From contig JBAWVO010000319.1 in NCBI GenBank assembly GCA_037147235.1, positions 1 through 7,315 on the forward strand: a stretch of DNA of 7,315 nucleotides. Reading direction: 5' to 3'. Both the position numbers and the translations under genes were made by a program. A model generated the notes under the pieces. The model was not told where the DNA came from. It saw nothing but the letters and a program-made list of their open reading frames with translations, and ran no database searches. This document shows, piece by piece, positions 1-5,405 of the stretch (positions are counted from its first letter, which is position 1; each line of letters begins with the position of its first letter). This DNA is from JANXQG01 sp037147235. GTDB lineage: Bacteria > Planctomycetota > Planctomycetia > Pirellulales > Thermoguttaceae.

Positions 1-40
1 ACAGAGAATACAAAGCATACCTAAATGAGAAAACCATATT

Positions 41-490
41 ATGTCTACTCGACACGGTGGACCGGTAGTCATTTTGTTGGTGGAGGATGATCGGGGCCAC
101 GCCAAGTTGATACAGCGGAACCTGGAATCATTACGTATAGCCAACCGGCTGATCCATGTGGTCGACGGCCAGGCGGCCCTGGATTATCTCTATCGCCGGG
201 CCGAATTTAGCAGCCCGGAGCTGTCTCCGCGGCCGGGGGTAATTCTGTTGGACTTGCGATTGCCCAAGGTTGATGGTCTGAGGGTGCTTGAAACCATCAA
301 GTCGGATCCCGACCTGAGCCGCATTCCGGTGGTGGTCTTGACGACTTCGGGGGCCGAGGCCGACGTTGCCAAGGCCTACGAAAAGCACGCCAGCAGCTAC
401 CTGGTCAAGCCGGTGGATTTTGCCAAATTCAAGGAATTGATGGAATCCTTCGGCTACTATTGGCTGGTGTGGAACAAATTACCCGATTAA
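41..490 (+). CDS. Single-domain response regulator, Rcp1-like (CheY fold)
   Basis: This is a stand-alone phosphoreceiver domain of 149 residues with no output domain, so it probably signals by protein-protein contact or phosphotransfer in the cytoplasm. The landmarks fit the CheY fold. The acidic pocket is E15-D16-D17, the phosphoacceptor is D71 in ILLDLRLP, the switch threonine is T101 and the invariant lysine is K123 in YLVKP. The D-to-T spacing (30) and D-to-K spacing (52) equal those of CheY. The long insert before D71 and the aromatic C-terminal tail ending in WLVWNKLP are typical of the Rcp1 family, which partners phytochrome-like or other hybrid sensor kinases. The ATG has no strong ribosome site, only a weak GAGA about 10 bases upstream. 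Upstream codons end in stops at 22-24 and 26-28, which could be the end of a partner gene, but too little is visible to call it. It converges on rfbB with a 5-base gap. Confidence 0.93.
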   Translation: MSTRHGGPVVILLVEDDRGHAKLIQRNLESLRIANRLIHVVDGQAALDYLYRRAEFSSPELSPRPGVILLDLRLPKVDGLRVLETIKSDPDLSRIPVVVLTTSGAEADVAKAYEKHASSYLVKPVDFAKFKELMESFGYYWLVWNKLPD

Positions 491-495
491 TTCGC

Positions 496-1551
496 CTACC
501 CTAACCCCAGTCTTTCACGGCGGTACTTACCGCTTTGCACGCGCTCGACCCAACGGGGATTTTCCAGATACCATTTGACGGTCCGCCGCAGGCCGGACTC
601 GAAATCATGCTCGGGCTTCCAGTCTAGCTCGCGAAGAATCTTGCCGGCGTCGATGGCGTAACGGCGATCATGGCCGGGCCGGTCCTTGACGTAGGTGAGC
701 AGCGAAATGCAGGGCGAATGTGGCAGACCAGGCCGCAGCTCATCGACCAAGGCACAAACCCGGCGGACGATTTCGATGTTCGGCTGCTCGCAGTTTCCGC
801 CGATGTTGTAGGTCTCACCTGGCTTGCCCCGCGTCAACACGCACCCTAAAGCCCGGCAGTGATCCTCGACGAACAACCAGTCGCGGACATTCATGCCGTC
901 GCCGTAGATCGGCAGCTTCTTCCCCTCGGCGGCATTGAGGATCATCAGCGGAATCAGCTTCTCGGGAAATTGGTAAGGCCCGTAGTTGTTCGAGCAGTTG
1001 GTGACCAGCACCGGCAGGCCGTAGGTGTGGTTGTACGCCCGAACGAGATGGTCGGCCGAGGCTTTGGAGGCCGAATAGGGCGAACTGGGGTCGTAAGGCG
1101 TCTTCTCCGTGAAAAGGCCGGTTGGCCCGAGCGAGCCATAGACCTCATCGGTCGAAACATGCAAGAAGCGGAACAGGCTTTTTTCCGGCTCGGCCAGCTT
1201 CGACCAGTAACGCAGCGCGGCGTCAAGCACGTGAAACGTGCCCAGCACGTTGGTTACCACGAACTGCGCCGGGTGGTCGATCGAGCGATCGACGTGCGAC
1301 TCGGCGGCAAAGTGAACGACCGCCGTGGGCCGATGCTCGGCAAACGCTCGATCAACCGCGGGCCGGTCGGTGATGTCGGCCTGGATGAACGTGTGAGCGT
1401 CGCTCTTAATCACCGGCTCCAGTGAATCGAGGTTGCCGGCATAGGTCAAGGCGTCCAGGTTGGCAATCCGAGCCTGCCCTTGGGCGATTGTGGTTCGTAC
1501 GAAACAACTGCCGATGAATCCGGCACCGCCGGTGACGAGGATGGTTTGCAT
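496..1551 (-). CDS. rfbB: dTDP-glucose 4,6-dehydratase
   Basis: This enzyme converts dTDP-glucose to dTDP-4-dehydro-6-deoxyglucose using tightly bound NAD+, the second step towards dTDP-L-rhamnose and related deoxysugars. It is an extended short-chain dehydrogenase of 351 residues, close to the usual 350-360. Visible landmarks are the Rossmann motif TGGAGFIGS (residues 7-15), the NLDALTYAGN segment (31-40), and the dehydratase signature STDEVYG with T134, D135 and E136. The YxxxK pair is Y159/K163, followed by NNYGPYQFPEKLIP (188-201), RDWL (223-226) and DRPGHDRRYAID (290-301). All catalytic residues are present. It lies 78 bases downstream of rfbA on the same strand and is probably co-transcribed with it. 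The start codon is preceded by only a short GGA (1559-1557) and then a heptamer tandem repeat. The stop is 5 bases from that of the opposing response regulator, so no independent terminator fits between them. Confidence 0.97.
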   Translation of the reverse strand: MQTILVTGGAGFIGSCFVRTTIAQGQARIANLDALTYAGNLDSLEPVIKSDAHTFIQADITDRPAVDRAFAEHRPTAVVHFAAESHVDRSIDHPAQFVVTNVLGTFHVLDAALRYWSKLAEPEKSLFRFLHVSTDEVYGSLGPTGLFTEKTPYDPSSPYSASKASADHLVRAYNHTYGLPVLVTNCSNNYGPYQFPEKLIPLMILNAAEGKKLPIYGDGMNVRDWLFVEDHCRALGCVLTRGKPGETYNIGGNCEQPNIEIVRRVCALVDELRPGLPHSPCISLLTYVKDRPGHDRRYAIDAGKILRELDWKPEHDFESGLRRTVKWYLENPRWVERVQSGKYRRERLGLG

Positions 1552-1559
1552 GGTAATCC

Positions 1560-1614
1560 GAATGACGAATGACGAATGACGAATGACGAATGACGAATGA
1601 CGAATGACGAATGA
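1560..1614. repeat. Heptamer tandem repeat (GAATGAC), 7 full copies plus 6 bases
   Basis: Seven uninterrupted copies of GAATGAC are followed by GAATGA, giving 55 bases of perfect repeat (ATTCGTC-type on the coding strand of rfbB). The array fills most of the gap between rfbA and rfbB and ends nine bases before the rfbB ATG. It is not a CRISPR array because there are no spacers. Seven is not a multiple of three, so copy-number changes here would alter leader length rather than a coding frame. Short heptanucleotide repeats are known in some bacteria, such as cyanobacterial STRR sequences; any relation to those is inference. Confidence 0.97.
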
Positions 1615-1629
1615 AGAAGCGGCTGTGAA

Positions 1630-2532
1630 CTATTTGGCGGCGAAACCGGGTTTCTCCACGAGGTTGTGCAAATACTGACCGTAGGCATTCTTCTGTGCCT
1701 TCGCCAGGCGCAAGAGGGCCTCGTCATCAATAAAACCCTTCATCCAGGCGACTTCTTCGATGCAGGCGATCTTCAGGCCCTGGCGTTCTTCGATCATTTG
1801 CACGAAGTTCGATGCCTGAAGCAGCGATTCGTGCGTGCCCGTGTCGAGCCAAGCAAAGCCGCGGCCGAGAATCTCGACCTGCAACTGGCCTCGCTCCATG
1901 TAGACACGGTTCACGTCGGTGATTTCCAGCTCGCCACGGGGCGAAGGCTTCAGATTGGCCGCGATATCAAGCACCTGGTTGTCGTAGAAATAGAGACCGG
2001 TCACCGCGTAGGACGACTTCGGTTGCTTGGGCTTCTCCTCGATCGAAAGGGCCTTGGCCTGAGCGTCGATCTCCACCACGCCGTAGCGCTCGGGATCTTT
2101 GACCAAATAGGCGAAAACCGTGGCCTCGGACGTTTGACCGTAGGCATCCTCCAGCGTCTTGCGGAACGACTGGCCGTAGAAGATATTATCGCCGAGGATC
2201 AGGGTGACGTTGTCCTGACCTACAAAGTCGCGGCCAATGATAAACGCCTGGGCCAGTCCCTCGGGGCGCGGCTGCACGGCATAGGTAATCGAAATGCCGA
2301 TCGGGCTGCCATCGCCCAGCAGTCGCTGGTAGGTGCCGATGTCGTCTGGAGTCGAGATCAGCAGGATGTCGCGGATGCCGGCCAGGATGAGCGTGGAAAG
2401 CGGATAGTAGATCATCGGTTTGTCGTAGATCGGCAGCAATTGCTTGCTGATCGCCCGAGTAACCGGATGAAGCCGGGTTCCAGACCCACCCGCCAAAATG
2501 ATGCCTTTTCGGCCGCGAGATTTGTTGGTCAT
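1630..2532 (-). CDS. rfbA: Glucose-1-phosphate thymidylyltransferase
   Basis: This enzyme joins glucose-1-phosphate and dTTP to give dTDP-glucose and pyrophosphate, the entry step of dTDP-deoxysugar synthesis. With the chosen start it is 300 residues, near the usual 286-295. It carries the nucleotidyltransferase signature GGSGTRLHPVT (15-25), then SKQLLPIYDKPMIYYPLSTL (29-48), QPRPEGLAQAF (88-98), the metal-binding GDN (114-116), EEKP (165-168) and GRGFAWLDTGTHESLL (223-238). The frame stays open up to 2616, but the ATG at 2532 is preferred for three reasons. It has GAGG four bases upstream, the 28 extra residues do not resemble the family, and a longer form would begin inside the predicted promoter. 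rfbB follows. The epimerase and reductase genes (rfbC, rfbD) are not in this window. Confidence 0.96.
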   Translation of the reverse strand: MTNKSRGRKGIILAGGSGTRLHPVTRAISKQLLPIYDKPMIYYPLSTLILAGIRDILLISTPDDIGTYQRLLGDGSPIGISITYAVQPRPEGLAQAFIIGRDFVGQDNVTLILGDNIFYGQSFRKTLEDAYGQTSEATVFAYLVKDPERYGVVEIDAQAKALSIEEKPKQPKSSYAVTGLYFYDNQVLDIAANLKPSPRGELEITDVNRVYMERGQLQVEILGRGFAWLDTGTHESLLQASNFVQMIEERQGLKIACIEEVAWMKGFIDDEALLRLAKAQKNAYGQYLHNLVEKPGFAAK

Positions 2533-2606
2533 AATTCCTCGTGAGTAATTTCGCGATGCCAAGATGAATGGCTCTTCCGGTTCTAAGTGCGGAACGCGAA
2601 TAATTA

Positions 2607-2635
2607 AGTATAACAACTAGGAAAAGGCATGTCGA
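2607..2635 (-). promoter_or_regulatory. Predicted sigma70-type promoter for rfbA-rfbB
   Basis: On the minus strand TCGACA (2635-2630) is followed by a 17-base spacer and TATACT (2612-2607). Each box matches the sigma70 consensus at five of six positions. Transcription would start near 2600, giving a leader of about 68 bases before the rfbA ATG at 2532. The position also explains why the longer open frame reaching 2616 is unlikely to be the real start. This is a pattern match only. Confidence 0.55.
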
Positions 2636-2652
2636 GGATGTGTCGGAGGATG
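2630..2652. repeat. Imperfect direct repeat upstream of rfbA promoter
   Basis: TGTCGAGGATG (2630-2640) is followed directly by TGTCGGAGGATG (2641-2652), the same word with one inserted G. The first copy overlaps the predicted minus-strand -35 box of rfbA. It could be a binding site for a regulator or a chance duplication; there is no further evidence either way. Confidence 0.45.
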
Positions 2653-2698
2653 GTGGCAATGTTGACGAGAGAACGAGTGCCATATTGTGACAACTGCC

Positions 2699-2718
2699 AA
2701 AAGCAGGGAAAAGCAGGG
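2699..2718. repeat. Perfect tandem decamer AAAAGCAGGG x2 next to LRR gene promoter
   Basis: AAAAGCAGGG occurs twice in tandem with no mismatch (2699-2708 and 2709-2718), ending one base before the predicted -35 box at 2720. Its ten-base period matches about one helical turn, so both copies would face the same side of the DNA, as expected for an activator or UP-like element. That role is inference. Confidence 0.6.
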
Positions 2719-2719
2719 G

Positions 2720-2749
2720 TTGGCATATTCTGCCTCGTTGAGTTACAAT
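2720..2749 (+). promoter_or_regulatory. Predicted sigma70-type promoter for the LRR gene
   Basis: TTGGCA (2720-2725), an 18-base spacer and TACAAT (2744-2749) form a promoter with five of six matches in each hexamer. The expected start of transcription is near 2756, leaving a leader of about 50 bases before the ATG at 2806. It points away from the rfbA promoter, so the intergenic region is divergent. Confidence 0.6.
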
Positions 2750-2793
2750 GAGAAGTCTGCTTAGCCTTCCCACCTTCCTTGTTTCCCCCTTTT

Positions 2794-2797
2794 GGAG
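2794..2797 (+). promoter_or_regulatory. Shine-Dalgarno GGAG that fixes the LRR gene start
   Basis: GGAG lies eight bases before the ATG at 2806. It favours that ATG over the in-frame TTG at 2779, which would place unneeded residues before a signal peptide. Confidence 0.75.
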
Positions 2798-2805
2798 ATT
2801 GCCTC

Positions 2806-4062
2806 ATGACTGCCTGGAAAATCCCCCTCTTTGCCTTGTTGCTCGGATGTTTCATCGCCCCTGCCCTGACTCGGGCCGAAGAGCCAACCGTGGCCGCTGC
2901 CCTGGCACGCATTAAAGCCCTGGGCGGCAAAGTCGAGTATGGACCCGACAAATCCGTTATCGCCGTCGATCTCAATCCGCGGGCAGCCACCAACGCCGAC
3001 ATCCTTCTGTTGGCGGCCCTGAAGGACGTGGTCAAGCTCGACCTTTACGGCGCGGAAATCAACGATGCCGGCATTCCGGCCCTGGCCCAATTCCCCAAGC
3101 TCCGTGAACTTGGCATGGAGAATACCGACATGACCGATGCGGGAGTCAAGGAGCTTTCCAATCTCAGCGAGATTCGCGTTCTGAATCTTCGCCGCACGGA
3201 CCGTATGTCCGACAACGCGATGGCCTACCTGGCGCAAATGCCAAAATTAGAGAACCTCAAACTCCTCTACAACAGGATCGGCGACGCGGGGATTACCAAG
3301 CTTGCCACGATGAAGCAACTGCGAGCCCTCGACCTCCGCGGTACGAAAATCACCGATGTCGGGCTTGTGGCCCTCTCCGGGTTGCCGAACTTGAAGGATC
3401 TCAAAGTTCGCAGCGCATCGGTAACCGATGAAGGGATGAAGGCCCTTGCCGGCCTGGAGAAACTGAAGATCCTGGCCGTCCAAGATGGCCTTGTCAGCGA
3501 CATTGGCTTGGCGGCCCTCAAGGGCAAGGATCTGGAACAGTTGGACCTCCTGCGCTGTAGTGCCGTGACCGACGACGGCTTGGCCAACTTCGCGGGAATG
3601 ATCCATTTGAAGCGACTCGATCTCCGCGGCACCTCGATCACCGGATCCGGCATCGTCCATCTCAAGGCCGCCAAGGGACTGAAGCGGTTGGAAATCAGCG
3701 AAACCAGCACCGACGATGAAGGACTGGCCAACCTAAAGAATATGACCGAGTTGGAATTCCTCGACCTTTGGCACACACGGATCAGCGACGCCGGCCTGAA
3801 GAACCTTACCGGACTCACAAAGCTCACGACTCTCAGCCTGGAAGACGACAACATCACCGACGAGGGGGTAAAGCACCTCGCGGGCTTGACGCAGTTGGAA
3901 TCGCTCAAGCTCAAGCTTAATCCCATCACGAACGCTTCGATCGACGTGCTTATCAACCTGAAGCGATTGAAAAGTCTCGACCTGAACAACACCCAGATCG
4001 ACAACCAGGGGCTGAAGCAGCTTCGCGAAGCCCTGCCCAAGTGCAAGATTCTGGCAGATTAG
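2806..4062 (+). CDS. Exported leucine-rich-repeat protein
   Basis: The 418-residue product begins with a signal peptide: MTAWK, a hydrophobic core (residues 6-21), and a probable signal peptidase I site after LTRA (A24). LLGC at 12-15 loosely resembles a lipobox, so a lipoprotein cannot be excluded. From about residue 51 to the C-terminus there are roughly 15 repeats, mostly 24 residues long, of the form LxxLxLxxTxITDxGLxxLxxL. This matches the cysteine-containing/F-box-type LRR class found in many planctomycete proteins. The last repeat ends in GLKQLREALPKCKI, a typical C-terminal cap in these proteins. No enzyme or anchor domain is visible, so it is probably a periplasmic or cell-surface binding scaffold whose partner is unknown. 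The ATG is chosen over an upstream TTG (2779) because of the GGAG at 2794-2797 and the signal peptide. It has its own promoter and converges on the 100-residue gene with a 3-base gap. Confidence 0.92.
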   Translation: MTAWKIPLFALLLGCFIAPALTRAEEPTVAAALARIKALGGKVEYGPDKSVIAVDLNPRAATNADILLLAALKDVVKLDLYGAEINDAGIPALAQFPKLRELGMENTDMTDAGVKELSNLSEIRVLNLRRTDRMSDNAMAYLAQMPKLENLKLLYNRIGDAGITKLATMKQLRALDLRGTKITDVGLVALSGLPNLKDLKVRSASVTDEGMKALAGLEKLKILAVQDGLVSDIGLAALKGKDLEQLDLLRCSAVTDDGLANFAGMIHLKRLDLRGTSITGSGIVHLKAAKGLKRLEISETSTDDEGLANLKNMTELEFLDLWHTRISDAGLKNLTGLTKLTTLSLEDDNITDEGVKHLAGLTQLESLKLKLNPITNASIDVLINLKRLKSLDLNNTQIDNQGLKQLREALPKCKILAD

Positions 4063-4065
4063 TAT

Positions 4066-4368
4066 TCACTCTTCTCCGGTCTCTTGCGCCGCATCCAGCC
4101 GCAGTTTATCGAACAATTCGTTTTCGTCCTCGCAATAATAGATGCGAACTTCCGTCCCTTGCTGGTCGATACCTTGCCGCCTAGCCGTGGCGTCGGCCTC
4201 AAAAACTTCCGCCACGTGGGCCAGCATCGTCAAGTTTTTGACCTTGCGGGCGGTGATCGGATAGCAGATCCAATTTCGCCCGGCAGCATCCTGAACCGCT
4301 ACGGCATCGCGTTCCATCAGCGCAAGATGCTCGCTGTCGCCGCACAAACATTTATAGTAAATACCCAT
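4066..4368 (-). CDS. Small conserved-looking protein with CxC motif, function unknown
   Basis: I do not recognise this 100-residue protein. It starts MGIYYKCLCG and contains four cysteines (7, 9, 35 and 79), with the first two as CxC. It has an NWICYPI segment (32-38), a YYCEDENELFDKL segment (77-89) and an acidic tail. The cysteine pattern could bind a metal, but the spacing matches no zinc-ribbon family I can name. There is no signal peptide or membrane segment, so it is probably cytoplasmic. The chosen ATG lacks a clear ribosome site. An in-frame GTG at 4404, preceded by AAGAG, would add 12 residues and is the alternative start. The opposite strand is also open (4084-4389), but its product looks like an antisense shadow. 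The gene lies downstream of nuoB beyond a palindromic repeat, and its stop is 3 bases from that of the LRR gene. Confidence 0.7.
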   Translation of the reverse strand: MGIYYKCLCGDSEHLALMERDAVAVQDAAGRNWICYPITARKVKNLTMLAHVAEVFEADATARRQGIDQQGTEVRIYYCEDENELFDKLRLDAAQETGEE

Positions 4369-4430
4369 CCGCCGAATTTTGATGCGTAGGCTCGGGTGGC
4401 ACACGATCTCTTGGGGCCCGTTGCGCGCTT

Positions 4431-4542
4431 AGGACCGGCGCAGAAATAACTGTCGTGTTTTGCCCACTCGCCGAGCGGGGGCAGACGGCACACGGAGTGT
4501 GCCTGCTACTTTTCTTGCGACAGTTATTTCTGCGCCGGTCCT
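4431..4542. repeat. Palindromic MITE-like/REP-like element, copy 1, with perfect 25-bp inverted ends
   Basis: The arms 4431-4455 and 4518-4542 are perfect reverse complements over 25 bases, starting AGGACCGGCG and ending CGCCGGTCCT, and enclose 62 bases. Inside is a hairpin GGCACAC-GGA-GTGTGCC (4487-4503), followed by TGCTACTTTTCTT. The element abuts the nuoB stop codon (4543-4545). A related copy lies at 5283-5395. No target-site duplication is obvious and there is no transposase. As RNA the long arms could form a stem protecting the 3' end of the nuoB transcript. I recall similar GGCACACGGAGTGTGCC repeats in Pirellulales genomes, but that is memory, not a search. Confidence 0.9.
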
Positions 4543-5241
4543 CTATGTCTCGCTTTTCTTTCCGGGTGCCTTGAACTGTTGCTGATGAAATACCCGTGGC
4601 GTTTCTTCCACATCGACGTAACCGGAATGATGCGCTAGCGGCAACTCATCGGGTGCCTTGACGCCGGGACCGAACCAGCGGCCCCAGAGCCCGCCTTGTT
4701 GCGTAGGCGTCTCGCCTCCGCTTTCTTCGTAGCCTAGCGAAGCGCCCTCCTGGGGTCGGGTAATCCTCTGTCCCATGATCTTGTCCTGAAGACGCATGAG
4801 GCCCTCCAGGAGCGACTCGGGCCGCGGGGGACAACCCGGCACGTACACATCGACGGGCACGATCAAGTCGATGCCGGGAACGATATTATACCCAAATTCA
4901 TAGTAAGGGCCGCCACCGATCGTACAGCCTCCCATGGCGATCACATACTTTGGATCGGGCATCAGTTCCCAGAGCCGCCGGACGCGACTGGCCATTTTAT
5001 AGTTGACCGTGCCGGCGACGATCATCAGGTCCGACTGCCTCGGACTGGCCCGGAAGGCTCCGGCACCGAAACGATCGAGATCGTAGCGACCGGCCCCCGC
5101 GCCCATCATTTCAATGGCACAGCAGGCGATGCCGAAGGTCATCGGCCAAAGGCTCGACTGACGCGACCAGTTGATCGCCTGTTCGAGCGAGGTCGTCACC
5201 ACATTGGGGTCAAATCTTCCTTCAATCCAAGGCTGAGTCAT
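4543..5241 (-). CDS. nuoB: NADH-quinone oxidoreductase subunit B
   Basis: NuoB holds the [4Fe-4S] cluster N2 of respiratory complex I, the last iron-sulfur centre before quinone, at the junction of the peripheral and membrane arms. The 232-residue product has all four expected ligands: the adjacent pair C40-C41 in GIACCAIEMM, C106 in AMGGC and C137 in VPGCPPRPE. The adjacent cysteine pair plus AIEMM favours complex I over the CxxC of group 4 hydrogenase small subunits. The core ends near residue 160. The remaining roughly 70 residues are a polar tail, longer than in short NuoB proteins of about 160-180 residues. A GGGA lies eight bases before the ATG. No nuoA, nuoC or nuoD is adjacent, so this is an isolated copy in the window. 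Palindromic repeats flank both ends, one touching the stop codon and the other about 40 bases upstream of the start. Confidence 0.95.
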   Translation of the reverse strand: MTQPWIEGRFDPNVVTTSLEQAINWSRQSSLWPMTFGIACCAIEMMGAGAGRYDLDRFGAGAFRASPRQSDLMIVAGTVNYKMASRVRRLWELMPDPKYVIAMGGCTIGGGPYYEFGYNIVPGIDLIVPVDVYVPGCPPRPESLLEGLMRLQDKIMGQRITRPQEGASLGYEESGGETPTQQGGLWGRWFGPGVKAPDELPLAHHSGYVDVEETPRVFHQQQFKAPGKKSET

Positions 5242-5282
5242 GCATCCATTCCCGGTTACGCGAAAGGTGGGATAAACCCGTT

Positions 5283-5395
5283 AGGACCAGTAAATCAATA
5301 ATTGTCGTGTTTCACACTCGCGCCGAGTGCCGACGGACGGCACACGGAGTGTGCCTGCTACTCTTTTTGCGACCGTTTTGATTCGCCGACCCTTA
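5283..5395. repeat. Palindromic repeat element, copy 2, with degenerate ends
   Basis: This element shares with copy 1 the left edge TTAGGACC, the segment TTGTCGTGTTT (CTGTCGTGTTT in copy 1), an identical 27-base core (5336-5362 against 4484-4510) and a right-hand TTGCGAC. Both copies point the same way. The core hairpin GGCACAC-GGA-GTGTGCC is at 5339-5355. A second hairpin, CACTCG-CGC-CGAGTG, is at 5315-5329. Unlike copy 1, the outer arms (5283-5307 and 5370-5394) pair only partly, as if decayed. It occupies most of the space between the stop of the regulator gene and the start of nuoB. Apparent open frames through it (for example 5281-5553, minus) are not genes. Confidence 0.85.
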
Positions 5396-5405
5396 GTATA
5401 GCCTT

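Noticed and set aside
1..40. Partial upstream gene ending at TAA 22-24 or TGA 26-28
   Set aside because: Only seven or eight codons would be visible and both frames are possible, so nothing supports a call.
859..1425. Open frame of 188 codons on the plus strand
   Set aside because: It is antisense to rfbB and has no independent motifs or ribosome site.
1560..1614. CRISPR array
   Set aside because: It consists of seven-base units with no spacers, so it is a simple tandem repeat. The same holds for 7253-7315.
1666..2544. Long open frame (292 codons) on the plus strand
   Set aside because: It is antisense to rfbA, whose full set of family motifs is on the other strand. The plus-strand product has no recognisable domain.
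2533..2616. N-terminal extension of rfbA by 28 residues
   Set aside because: It overlaps the predicted promoter, is not family-like, and the ATG at 2532 has its own GAGG.
3267..4046. Open frame of 259 codons on the minus strand
   Set aside because: It is antisense to the leucine-rich-repeat gene. Its serine/arginine-rich composition is the expected shadow of the repeats.
4084..4389. Plus-strand open frame opposite the 100-residue unknown gene
   Set aside because: Its product has no family resemblance and looks like a shadow. The minus-strand frame has the more protein-like sequence, although neither has a known homologue I can name.
4487..4516. Intrinsic terminator from the GGCACAC-GGA-GTGTGCC hairpin and following T-rich stretch
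   Set aside because: The T-rich stretch begins several bases after the stem and is interrupted. The motif also belongs to a repeat found twice, once upstream of nuoB, where a plus-strand terminator would serve no visible gene.
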